DNA of 64,000 nucleotides from Saccopteryx bilineata (Eukaryota > Chordata > Mammalia > Chiroptera > Emballonuridae). The translations under genes and the position numbers were made by a program. The notes below the pieces were generated by a model. The model was not told the DNA's origin and ran no database searches. It worked only from the letters and a program-made list of their open reading frames with translations. The stretch spans positions 105,853,022-105,917,021 of the forward strand of contig NC_089492.1 in NCBI RefSeq assembly GCF_036850765.1, given 5' to 3'. Shown piece after piece: positions 10,840 through 21,403 of the stretch. Each line of letters starts with the position of its first letter. The first letter of the stretch is position 1.

Positions 10840-11746
10840 CTTTACATTTCTTGCAGCATTGGTTTGGTTGTAATGAATTCTTGATTTATTTATTTATTTT
10901 TTGGTCTGGGAATCTTTTTATTTCTCCTTCCATTTTAAATGATAGCCTTGCCTAATAAAAAAGTCTTGATTGTAGGCTCTTGTTCTGCATTAGTTTGAAT
11001 ATTTCTTGCCATTCTCTTCTAGCCTCAAGTGTTTCTGTTGAGAAGTTGGATGTCACCCTTATGGGTGCTCCTTTGTAGGTGATTGAATTTTTTTCTCTAG
11101 CAGCTTTTAATTCTTTTTCTTTATCTTTTAGCTTTGGTATTTTAATTATGATGTTTCTTGGCGTAGATTTTTTTTGGTTTCTCTTTAATGAATTCTCTGT
11201 ACTTCTTGAACTGTGTGACTTTTTCCTGCACCAACTTAGGAAAGTGTTCAGCTATGATAACTTCAAACAAGCTCTTTATCCTCTGTTCTTTCTCTTCTCC
11301 TTCAGAAACCCATATAATGTGTATGATGTTTCTCTTTAGGTTGTCACATAGCTCTCTTAGAGATTCCTCAGATTCTTTGAGCCCCGTTGCATTTTGCTGA
11401 TCTGCTTCTGTGTTTTTGTATATTCTATCTTCTAAATCACTGATTCAATCCTCTGTTTCATCAGCTTGCTTTTAAGTGCTTCTAGTGTAGTCTTCATTTC
11501 TGATATTGTATTTGTCATTTCTGACTGGTTCTTCTTTATTATTTTAATGTCATTTTTGATGCTTGTTATCTCTTTATTTATGTGCTCATTGTGTCCATCC
11601 ATTGTTGCTCTAAGATCTTTGAGCATTCTAATAATCATTATTTTAAACTCTGCATCTGGTGGTTTGTTTATTTTCATCTCACTCAGTTCTTTTTCGGGGG
11701 GTTTTTCTTGTTGTTTCATTTGGATTGCTCTTCTCTGTCCTCCCAT
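10840..11746 (-). pseudogene. L1 ORF1 relic of the older host element
   Basis: A 104-codon open piece (11746-11432) gives an N-terminal ORF1p-like sequence with a Lys/Glu-rich helical stretch (INKEITSIKNDIKII) typical of the ORF1p coiled coil. Downstream the frame is interrupted. The nucleotide sequence still resembles the RRM and C-terminal region (a TTGGCGTAGA segment near 11160 matches the copy A region near 6395). It is a broken gene with no expected product. Confidence 0.75.
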
Positions 11747-12263
11747 TTTGTCTGTGTATACACTCCTTGTTTGGGTGTGTTGTATGTGAAGCTAGCTAAG
11801 TCTAGGTTTGGTATTGTCTGCCTCCAATTTTCAGTTGTGTTATCTCTAGGTTTTCTTGGCTTGGCATCAGCTGTTGTTTGTAATTTGCTCTGGGCTACTT
11901 ATCTGCTATACTGTTCTTTTTGCTATTTGTATTGGAGTTTTTTATGTCTTAGCTGGGTCCAATGTGAGGAGCCTTTCTTTAAGCTTCCACTCTATCAAGG
12001 GTTGTTAGGTCATGAACTGGTGCTTTCCATATCTGGCCACTGAATATGCCTGCCCTGGACCTTCCTGGCCAGAGCCTGGCGCAGAGCACTGGGGGTCACT
12101 GCCTATGACTGGTTTTTATCAACATTTGGGAGCTACAGGCAATCCAGATCTTGTGGCTGCCTCTGCTGCATCCAGGTGCCATTGTAAATATCAGCTGCAC
12201 TACTAGGCTTGCTTTTATTTATTCTTGGCCTGGGGAAAGTTCCTTTAAAAGTTCAAGTTACTC

Positions 12264-12628
12264 TGAAATCCGCTTTTTTTTTTCTTTTTTTTTTTTAATA
12301 AATTTTTATTAATGGTAATGGGATGACATTAATAAATCAGGGTACATATATTCAAAGAAAACATGTCTAGGTTATTTTGTCATCAAATTATGTTGCAAAC
12401 CCCTCGCCCAAAGTCAGATTGTCCTCCGTCACCCTCTATCTAGTTCTCTGTGCCCCTCCCCCTCCCCCTAACTCTCTCCCTCCCTCCCTCCCATGTCCTC
12501 CCTCCCCCCCACCCTTGGTAACCACCACACTCTTGTCCATGTCTCTTAGTCTCATTTTTATGTTCCACCAATGTATGGAATCATGTAGTTCTTGTTTTTT
12601 TCTGATTTGCTTATGAAATCCGCTTTTT
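12264..12628 (-). mobile_element. 5'-truncated L1 3' end with 15-bp target-site duplications
   Basis: The insertion 12279-12613 is nearly identical to the last ~335 bp of copy A (ORF2 end, 3' UTR, A-tail seen as T-tract). It is flanked by TGAAATCCGCTTTTT at 12264-12278 and 12614-12628. It interrupts the 5' UTR of the older L1. High identity indicates a recent event. Confidence 0.9.
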
Positions 12629-14250
12629 GTTGCCTCTTATTGCTGGCTACTTTTTGGGCTCAGTACTGTATTTCAGTGATTAGGCATGGTATTGGATGTG
12701 GCCTACTCCTTATCCTCAGGTGTCATTCTATCCAGACTTTTTATTTATTTATTTAATTTTGTTGTTTTTCTTCTTTTTCAGCACTTAGTAAGGTGTAGTC
12801 ACAGGGGTCTAATGGGCATGGCCCCTGTGCTCTCATGTGAGGTCTGTTCACCAGACTGCCACCACTGTTGCTGCCTGGGTCATTTGGACTCAGGTGCTAT
12901 TGGCACCAGCCCACATCCGTGACCATCGCTGCCCCAGGAGGGCTTGCATGTGCCCATGCGTGCCCATTTGGAATGTTTCTGTGGCTGCTCTAGCCTCCAC
13001 TGCTGCTGAGGGCCAGCCTATGCCCTGGGCACTTTTGCTCATGGGCTTGGGCCTCCACAGCATCTGCCCCAGCTTTCACCCCTCGGGTGGGCCCACACAT
13101 GCCTGCTTGAACCACTTCCAGGGTTACCTTGGCCTCTGCTGCTGCTGCTGCAGGTTGGTCTGCATTTCCGGGGTTTTAGCATCAGCTCAGACCTCCTCAG
13201 CAGCTGCTGTGGGGGTACCAGCACACGCCTGCTTGGACCACCCCCGTGCTGAGGGTGCACAGCACCATGGGCAGGTTTGGGTCAGGCCTGGACCTCTGCA
13301 GCCGCTGCCTTGACTTCTGCCCTAAGTGATGGGCTTGCTCACCCACATGAACCCCCTCTGCTGTTGCTTGGGCCTTGGAGCAAGCAGTACTGTGTGAAAA
13401 CCCGGACCTCTGCAGGCCGACCTGCTTGCGCTCGCTCAAACTGCCCTGGCTTCCATAGCCGTTCCCTGCCACCTCTGGCTTACCCGTCCCCACCGAGCTC
13501 TCAGCAGTGTGGGGGTGGAGGGTGTAGCTTAGACCTCTGCACTCCCTATATGTGTCCCTAATATGCTGCCTGCCTCTACTCACCTTTGTCCTGACTGGGA
13601 CAGGTGAGCCTCCAGTGGATGGGGTAATTTCTTCCCTTTGGTAGTGAAGCTGTTTCCAGGAAAAATGTTCACTTTAGATTTGGGAGTGACTCAGCCCAGG
13701 GATTAAAGTATCCATCCCTCAAAGTGTCTCCCCTTGTGCCTCCGAGACCACTCTCTCTTATGGCAACTCCGGGCCTCCCAGCACTCCCCGCTCCTGGAGC
13801 TCCGGGAAAGTGACTGTGAGTGAGGCTCTCCGTGCAGTCCATTTAATACAGAGCCTGGGTCCAAGAGTTCTGCCTCCTTCTCTAAAACAGTATCTAGGCT
13901 CTTCTCTCAGCCAAATATAGTCTGTAAGCCCCTTCCAGGCTTCAGGGCTCTAGGCTGGGATTCTGGTTTGGGGGCTAAGGCCCCACAACTCGCTGGGCAA
14001 CCCTCCCCTTCACAAGAGTCCCTCCTGGTCGCCGCTCACTTCCAGGAGTGGGGTAGTCCTTTTCGTATCTCTGCCTTTCCTACCAGTCTCAGTGTGGGTT
14101 CTTTGATGGTCATTCGCTGTAGAATCCTCTTAGTTTAGTCCAAAGTTGGTCTTTCACGAAAGTGTTCTGAGATTTAAGTTGCAGTCCACCTTGGTTCTGG
14201 GAAAAGGGAGTTGGAGCGTTTGCCTACACTGTGGCCATCTTGTCTCCCTC

Positions 14251-15296
14251 TATTTATACTTATTCTTATATACTTGTTTTATACTTGCCACTTCTACCAA
14301 TGATAGATAGATATCTTAAATTATATTTGCTATTGTTTACTGTGTATAGAGATGCAATTTATTTTTAATATAGACCTTATATACCTGGTAGACTTCTCAT
14401 TAATTTTAATCATTTGCATGTAGATTCTCTTGGGTGATCTACATAGGCAATCATAATGTCATAGGTGACTAATGACACTTTTTTTAGACCATACATCTCA
14501 TAATTATGTCTTTTATTTATTTGTTTGTTTTGTTCATTGATTTACTATGCTGGTAAAGACATCTAGACTATTTAATAAAAGTAGCAATAGCAAATGTCTT
14601 TGTCTTCGGCATGTTATTAAAAGAAATGTAGATGCTTCTAATGTTTACGTTATTATGATTTTGCTGTAGGACTTATGAATATACTTTACTAGAAAATAAT
14701 TTTTCTGCCTGACCTGTGGTGGCGCAGTGGATAAAGCATCGACCTGGAAATGCTGAGGTTGCCGGTTCGAAACCCTGGGCTTGCCTGGTCAAGGCACATA
14801 TGGGAGTTGATGCTTCCTGCTCCTCCCCCCTTCTCTCTCTCTCCTTCTCTGTCTCTCTCTCTCTCTCCCTCTCTCTGTCCTCTCTAAAAATGAAAAAAAA
14901 AAAAGAAAATAATTTTTCTCAGTATTTTTCTAACTTTATTATTTTTAATTCATGAATAAGTGTTTAATTCCATTGAATGTGTTAGAGGCATCTATTGGCA
15001 TAATCTTGTAAATTTTCTTTAATAATTTTGTTTGGTAAATTACATAAATTTATATATAAACCTAAATTTAACTCTTTATTTTTAGATTAAAACCAATATA
15101 GTTTTAAAATCTACTCCTAGATGCAGTAGTGAATATTTTGTTGAAGAATTTTGCATCAATATTCATGTGTGATATTGGCTTATAATTTTCCTTTTTAGTA
15201 TGTACTAGTTTCCATTTTGCCTTAAATGTCATTATTAGTCACAGATATAACTAAGGAGATCTCCTTTATTCTATTCTCAGTGACTAAAACAGCATC
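14251..15296 (-). mobile_element. Ancient L1 ORF2 relic
   Basis: The block is AT-rich and degenerate, with minus-strand L1 reverse transcriptase landmarks. Examples are the TATTGGCTTATAATTTTCCT segment near 15173 and the GCAAATGTCTTTGTCTTC segment near 14590, both of which correspond to places in copy A. It contains a SINE at 14707-14903. No open frame of use remains. Confidence 0.65.
14691..14919 (+). mobile_element. tRNA-derived SINE (short type with CTGACCTGTGGTGGCGCAG head)
   Basis: The body is 14707-14903, flanked by AGAAAATAATTTTTCT at 14691-14706 and 14904-14919. The head carries A-box-like GTGGCGCAGTGG and B-box-like GGTTCGAAACC. A CT-rich tract and A-tail follow. The same type occurs at 40207-40465. 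Confidence 0.88.
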
Positions 15297-15621
15297 AGTT
15301 TTGTGAGGTCATTTGGCAATGGGGGAAGGTCACATGAGGAACCACCCATGCCCATGACCGCCAAAAGAAAAGGCCCAGAAGCATTTTGAAAAAAGACAAC
15401 TGTCTGTCAGCCAATGGAATTTCATCATGACCTATCACTCCACCACCACTCTACCAATGCTACAAATTACCTCTGGGTGGGAAAAGCTGCGCAACATCCC
15501 TGGCCCCTGTCTTGCGGACCAGAGAACCTCGCCCAGGAGCGCTCTATATAAAACTTTTGCTTATTCACACTTGGTGGCTACATCCTTCTTTCTTCCTCGG
15601 TGGAATATACCTTACAAGTTT
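15297..15621 (+). mobile_element. Solo LTR of an endogenous retrovirus, with 5-bp duplication
   Basis: The LTR is 15302-15616 (315 bp). It begins TGTGAGG, ends CTTACA and is flanked by AGTTT at 15297-15301 and 15617-15621. Near its 3' end it has CTATATAAAACTTTTGC, like a TATA or poly(A)-signal segment, followed by a U5-like ACTTGGTGGCTACATCC. No internal viral sequence is present, consistent with recombination between two LTRs. Class I origin is likely but not proven. The short open frame at 15427-15645 lies mostly inside it and is not a gene. Confidence 0.72.
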
Positions 15622-17188
15622 GACTTTAAACAGGTTCATTCTTGACTATTGACCCATGACCTTGGTTTTCTTAGAGCAGTTACTTTAGAAAATTGTAATT
15701 CTTTTCTCTGTCCCTTTGAAAGTGAATCCTCTATAACCCTGGAATGTCTTTTTTTTTTTAGAAATTGAGAATTATCTTTTTGAAATAAAACAAATAATAA
15801 GCTTATATTGATTAATCTTCAATCACCAATTTTCAAAATGTATAGTTAACTTATACAAATCCTTAATAACCTATACTCATAGCACCTCTCCTATCCTCGC
15901 AAAAAAAGTTATATCAATTTTGTGAAGATAAAGTTTATGAAACTATGGTTAATATGGTCAAACATCAAATAATCTCTGAGTTCTTTTAAAATTTTTATAA
16001 TACCTTCTAGATTCTTCCATCTCCCTGTTCCCATTTTGTCTAGATTGTTCTCTAGGTTAGGTGCACAAGGGGCACCCTGAGTCTTCCCTTCACCTTCATC
16101 CTGGGAATTCCTTTCCAGTTTCTGCTGCATTAGTGATCCTGGTCCCTGGGTCCTATATATTTTTCTTTTTGCATTATTCTTTTACTTTAGTTTGTCTAAC
16201 CTTAGCTCTAGGATATAGGAGAAATAAAATATTGATACTTCACAAAAAGGAAAATATCTTTATTGTATGTGACACTTGGTTGATATGTTACTTTAGCATA
16301 GAATTTTAAGTTGGAAATAATTTTTAGTCAAATATTGGAGGCTTTTCACTATTACCTTATAGATTTAGGTGTGGCAACTGAGACCTGAAGCCATAGTAAA
16401 TCTTAATTATTTTCCTCTATAACTTTTTTTGTATCTCCCACCTCTAGAATATTTTAGAGAATATTCTTTATTAAAATTTTGAAACAATAAGACGTCTCTC
16501 AATAGGGAATATAGTTGTGTTATTTGTTCATTTATATTCATGATGCTAGACACGATGCTAGACACTTAAAGGGACTTTCAGTGTAAAAACTCAAGCTTCT
16601 CAGTTCTAAGAAATATTTTAATTAATTTGTTTTATAATTTCATCCATTTCTTCTTCTCTTTCTCTTTTAGAAAATATTAATTGTCAGTGGATATTGAATC
16701 TCTAGAAATAATCCTCTAATTTTGACCTTTCTCTCTCTCTCTATTTTTGCTATTGCTCACTTCTTTATATATTTGTTCTAATTCTTTGAGAATTTACTCA
16801 ATTTTATTACTTGGACAATTTATTAAATTGTTTTTATCATAGACTTTAATTCTTCAGAGATATTCTTTTTCTATAATTATCTATTGTCTTACTTTTGTTC
16901 TATATGTAAAATACCTTCTTTTATCTCTGATCATTTTAATTGTAATTCTTTTTTAAAGTGTTCTTTCACATTGCTTGCATTTCTTTTTATTTCTCACTTT
17001 ACTTATTTTTCCTCCATCTCTTATGCTGATGACTTCTTTCTTTGTTCCATGATTCTTTCCTGCCATTCATATTTATGAATGAAACCAAAACACTAAACTG
17101 TGAATGACAAGGACTTTTGAGCAGAGAAATTTCTCTGATTGTGACCATTTAGGGGTTCTGATATTTCATTGAAGGATTCAAAATGTCA
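15622..17188. other. Unique AT-rich DNA, no gene seen
   Basis: There is no supported exon, RNA gene or clear repeat boundary. Parts of 16480-17060 are T-rich and may be very old L1 sequence on the minus strand, but I cannot support that firmly. Confidence 0.4.
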
Positions 17189-17608
17189 AAATGTATAAGT
17201 AAGGCCCTGGCCGGTTGGCTCAGCGGTAGAGCGTCGGCCTAGCGTGCGGAGGACCCAGGTTCGATTCCTGGCCAGGGCACACAGGAGAAGCACCCATTTG
17301 CTTCTCCACCCCTCTGCTGTGCCTCTCTGACTCTCTCTTCCCCTCCTGCAGCCAAGGCTCCATTGGAGCAAAGATGGCCCGGGCGCTGGGGATGGCTCTG
17401 TGGCCTCTGCCTCGGGCGCTAGAGTGGCTCTGGTCGCAACATGGCGACGCCCAGGATGGGCAGAGCATCGCCCCCTGGTGGGCAGAGCATAGCCCCATGG
17501 TGGGCGTGCCGGGTGGATCCCGGTCGGGCGCATGCGGGAGTCTGTCTGACTGTCTCTCCCTGTTTCCAGCTTCAGAAAAATGCAAAAAAAAAAAAAATGT
17601 ATAAGTAA
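17189..17608 (+). mobile_element. Long tRNA-derived SINE (GGCCCTGGCCGG type), full length
   Basis: The body is 17203-17594 with flanking AAATGTATAAGTAA at 17189-17202 and 17595-17608. The head has TGGCTCAGCGGTAGAGCG (A box) and GGTTCGATTCC (B box). The body has CATTGGAGCAAAGATGGC and a partly duplicated segment CATCGCCCCCTGGTGGGC followed by an A-tail. This type is abundant in horseshoe-bat-like genomes. An antisense open frame of 292 codons (18064-17186) runs through it into flanking DNA; I regard it as chance. Confidence 0.92.
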
Positions 17609-19322
17609 TACCTCTGAAATGATGTTGTTTTTTAAAGATAATGATTTCCCAATATTCTTCCTGGGCAGGGGACTGATTCTCGGCCTGTTCCTGGGTGAAA
17701 GAGAGCTGGAGATTGTCTCGTTGCTCAATATAAATGATATAATTATTTCAGAAGTCAATAGAGTACAATCATAAAGCAAGTTTACTGACACATTTTTGGA
17801 TTTCTTGGTGAATCCCTTCACTTGGAAACTGCATTTACATTTACCATAATACTTCCATGCACCATGTTCTAGTAGCTGCTTTTCCTTTCTATCTTCAACC
17901 CTGCGTTTGTGGCAATTCACATCCTCCCTTTGGGTCTCATCATCAAGCCATCCTGAAGTAAGCTTTAAAAGGACCCCAGGCCTGTTCTCAAGGTGGAAAC
18001 CACATGTGGTCCTGGTAACAGACTGCTCTGACTCATCATCTAGGGACATGCAGATTTTTTCCAATGCAATTATTTATTTTGCTATTCAGAAAACAACACA
18101 AAACATGGTTCTGGTTCCAGTTTCTGTTTCTTGAAAAGTCTAGCAAATACAGTCCAGATTCTCTAGAGAGTTTTCCTAGAGCTCCTTTTCATTCAGCTTT
18201 CAGTGACTGTCAAGAAGGCCATTTCCTTCTCCCACAGGGGAAACACCAGGAACAAATTTTCTCCAAAAACACAACTATTTTTTGGCATTTCAAATTTTGT
18301 ACATATCCTCAAGGTTAAAGTTGAGCTGAGGAGGACAGCCTACAGGTTTTCTATCCACTTCCTTTCCAATTTGTTCAGGTGATCCAAGACCTGGCTGTTA
18401 GAGACAGGGTTTGCTCTAGGTATCACAAACATCAGACAAAACTGGGATAGAAGCTTGTTTTAAGATCATGTTACCTTCTCCTTTACCTCTTCAATAAATT
18501 ATTCATAAAAGATATGAAAGAACAAAAGAAGGCAGAAAATATTGTGTACAGGTTAGCTTCTGGCCAGAGTCCTTTGTTGTTTTTTTTATATTACCCAGAG
18601 ACTTATTATTTTGTTTCTGTTTTTGTTGTTACAGTTCAACTTGGTTTTGACTCTTGGTACTTGTGAATTTCACCATGGTTGCTTCTTTGTCCAGTTTAGG
18701 GTAGAAAGAATCTCACTTTAATATTGTGTGATATAGAGATTTCTACATCATCTTTCTGAATTTAGTAGGATAATTTTGTTTGGCTCATTTTCTCTGATAT
18801 CTCATGATCTGAGCCTCCCTAAATTAGTGCACACAGAGATCAAACTCTCCTTCCTCAGTAGGAGATTTTTATTTGCTGTGACTGTTAGGGAAGAATTGTA
18901 AAACATTGATTGCTTCTTCCAGTAACCCTTGACCACTTTTTTACTCCTCACACCACCATTAGATCTATCTGGTACTATGAAACTGATGTCTCCACATCAG
19001 ACATGGCCAATGGGTTACCACCTTACAACCTCTGCCCTAAACTAACAACCCCAGGAACCAAATTAACTCATTTACAAGTGAACTGGTTATGCAATCTCAT
19101 GTTAGAGGTTTTACACTTTTTAAATATTCATCAAAATAATTTTGTCTAAGGAAAAGTTAAGTAGATACTCACACTTTTAAATAAAATTTGTGTACTAGTT
19201 TTCCTACTTTTGAATAAAACGTATTTCTTCTGATCATGATCTCATTTCCTTAAAAGACCGATCAGTGATGCCTTTATGCACAATTCATTCTCCTGACACA
19301 TTTGCAGTTGTCTGGAATTATT
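17609..19322. other. Unique DNA, no gene seen
   Basis: This is moderate AT-rich sequence without recognisable exons or repeats. The 84-codon frame at 18064-18318 has no recognisable domain. Confidence 0.4.
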
Positions 19323-19741
19323 TGATTGCATTTTGTTTTTTGTTTGTTTGTTTGTTTTTTGAAGGTAGAACATTCATTTATTCAGTGAATATATTTTTTC
19401 ATAGCTTAAAATACCTTAAAACTTATAAGGTATTTTATATAAAGCATTTTTTTTACTTAAACAATTAAATTTAACAGGGTGACTCTGGTTGCAGAGTATG
19501 TAGATTTAGAGAAAACATCTCCACATCATTTGAACAGTTGATTAAGCTGTATACCTATCACCCAAAGTCAAACCATCTTCTGTCACTCTATATTTTGTTT
19601 CTCTTTAAGCCCCTCCCCCCTTCCCCACCCTTCTCCCTCTCCACCCTTCCCCTCCCCTGGTAACCACTGTACTTTTATCTATGTCTGTGAGTCTCAATTT
19701 TGTGTCCCACCTATGTATAAAATCATACTGACTGCATTTTG
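19323..19741 (-). mobile_element. 5'-truncated older L1 3' end
   Basis: The insertion 19336-19728 has a T-rich tail on the left and minus-strand L1 3' UTR landmarks, namely the C-rich tract near 19610-19660 and ATCACCCAAAGTCAAACCAT. Imperfect duplications TGATTGCATTTTG (19323-19335) and TGACTGCATTTTG (19729-19741) flank it. It is more diverged than the copy A family. Confidence 0.78.
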
Positions 19742-20144
19742 AATCTAATGTGTTTTAAGCATCTACTGGCACAATAGTTTTATGTGACCCAAATAACAAG
19801 GCTTGCAATGGCTCTGCCTAAACTTTACCCACAGCAATTTCAACTGGGAAAATTTTATTTTCCACAATTTCTTTAGGAACAGTTTCTTGAAACAAAAAAA
19901 GGGGAACTTATTTTTATACTTACTATTGACATATGAAATAAGCTTAGGGGAATTTCATTTGCACATCTTACTAGGAGCTGTCATCAGGTATCAGCTCATT
20001 AGCCCTCCATTGTTTACCTCCCTCTGGTCTATAGCTCTGTATTTCAGACTGGGTTTACATGGTCATTTCCTCCTTAACTAGCCCCAGTTCCAATACTAAT
20101 CATAACCTGAACCATGTGAGTTGTAAAATTATAAGAATAAAGGT

Positions 20145-20335
20145 GAAGTGAGTAAATATTTTCTGTGTATCTACTATGTTCCATGCAGTGTACTGGGCAC
20201 TTTATATCCATTGTAAGTCAAATAATTTTTAAACAATGCTAAGAAGTAGGTATTGTTCTTTCAATTTTCTGTGTTTCCTAATGAGAAACTGTAGACTTGA
20301 AGAACAGGCTCTATTAGCTAGTAAGTTGTGCCAAA
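20145..20335 (+). repeat. MIR relic
   Basis: The order of segments matches the tRNA-derived MIR core and 3' part: CTACTATGTTCCATGCAGTG, GGGCACTTTATATCC, AAGTAGGTATTGTT and a GAGAAACTG stretch. It is an ancient, inactive repeat. Confidence 0.6.
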
Positions 20336-20394
20336 TACTCAAATACTCAAAATATGTTTTTATTGCTTTATTCATTTTTTAATAGATTTCTTTT

Positions 20395-20566
20395 TTCCCC
20401 TAAATATATGTATTTATTTATTTATTTACTCATTTTAGTGAGAGTGAAGGGTGAAAGAGAGACAGGAACATGAATCTGCTCTTGTATGTGCCCTGACCAG
20501 GGATCAAACCAGTAACCTCTGTGCTTCAGGATGATACTCTAACCAACTGAGGTATTCAGCCACTGC
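20395..20566 (-). mobile_element. Degenerate tRNA-derived SINE
   Basis: On the minus strand a tRNA-like head can be read near 20566-20480 (CAGTTGGTTAGAGTATCATC and GGTTTGATCCC). It ends in a short GA/TC-rich tail and A-rich run (T-rich at 20400-20440). No clear duplication is seen. It is old. Confidence 0.6.
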
Positions 20567-20935
20567 TATTTTCATTACTTTAAAGCTCATGCTTCATCCT
20601 TGTTAGAGCCCTGTATCATGGTCAGCATATAGCAAAACTCTTCAATTTTACAAGTAACCTTCTGAGATCTAATTTTTTCAATCTACTCATGTCTTCTTTG
20701 GGGAGTGCTCTGTCCTCTGTGAATGAAATGAACCTTAATTTCCTTGTTAGGGCAGATAAGGAAGTTGTAATTCAATTTATAAAGATTGCCAGAGAATTTA
20801 AGAGAAATCTTTGGCAAACACACACACAGCACATTATACCACAAAGCAATTGCATTATAATACATTTGAATGGGACCTGCTCTCAGTTCTAAGGGCCAAA
20901 ACTAAAGGCATACTGTAGATTTGGGTATGACCAAT

Positions 20936-21067
20936 GAAATCGATCTTAATAGGTCCTGGCTGGTTGGTTCAGTGGTAGAGCATACGCTGGGCATGTGGAA
21001 GTCCTGGGATTGATTCCTGGTCAGGGAAAACAGAGAAGCAATCATCTGTTTCTCAACTCCTCCCCCT

Positions 21068-21098
<31 letters not shown>

Positions 21099-21349
21099 TC
21101 CTGAAACCATGGCTCATTCAATCAAGTTAGCCCAGTGTGCTGAGGATGACAGGATGGCCTCACCTCAGGCACTGAATGGCTTAGTTGCCAAGCAATGGAG
21201 CAACAGCCCAAGATGGGCAAATCATCTCACCATGGGGAGCTTGCTGGGTGGGTCCTAGTTGGGGCCCATGTGGGAGTTTGTGTCTCTGTCTCCCTGTGCC
21301 TCACTTAATAAAAATAAAAATAAAAAAGAAAAAGAAATAGATCTTAATA
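20936..21349 (+). mobile_element. Long tRNA-derived SINE, diverged copy
   Basis: The body is 20952-21333, flanked by GAAATCGATCTTAATA (20936-20951) and GAAATAGATCTTAATA (21334-21349), with one mismatch. It has the same plan as 17203-17594 but with many substitutions, so it is an older insertion. It lies only about 50 bp upstream of the inverted L1. Confidence 0.87.
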
Positions 21350-21403
21350 TCATATTTTCTGTTTACGAATAGGTGTGTTGATTAAATGTGAGGCACCTTT
21401 ATT

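Larger units (their letters stand above)
9387..14250 (-). mobile_element. Older L1 host element: 5' half of ORF2, ORF1 relic and 5' UTR
   Basis: This is the part of the older minus-strand L1 that lies 5' of the copy A insertion. ORF2 runs from about 10770 (a GCCATT that matches the ORF2 start ATGGC) down to 9402, with many stops. ORF1 lies upstream, and a 5' UTR of about 2.5 kb ends at 14250 with GAGACAAGATGGCC, a YY1-type start. Its 5' UTR is of the same type as at 1-1209 and differs from those of copies A and B. It contains a 335-bp younger L1 insertion. ORF2 degeneration shows it predates copy A. Confidence 0.85.

Noticed and set aside
12837..13583. Open frames of 94-158 codons rich in Cys, Ala and Leu, possible small genes
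   Set aside because: They lie inside the GC-rich 5' UTR of the older L1, homologous to 1-1209 where the same frames are not kept.
15427..15645. 72-codon frame as a small gene
   Set aside because: It lies mostly within the solo LTR defined by a 5-bp duplication.
17203..17280. tRNA-like sequence with A and B boxes
   Set aside because: It is the tRNA-derived head of a SINE with A-tail and target duplications, repeated many times in the window, not a tRNA gene.
17186..18064. 292-codon minus-strand open frame
   Set aside because: About half is the antisense of a SINE and half is unique DNA with no domain; the SINE insertion is bounded by a duplication, so the frame is a coincidence.
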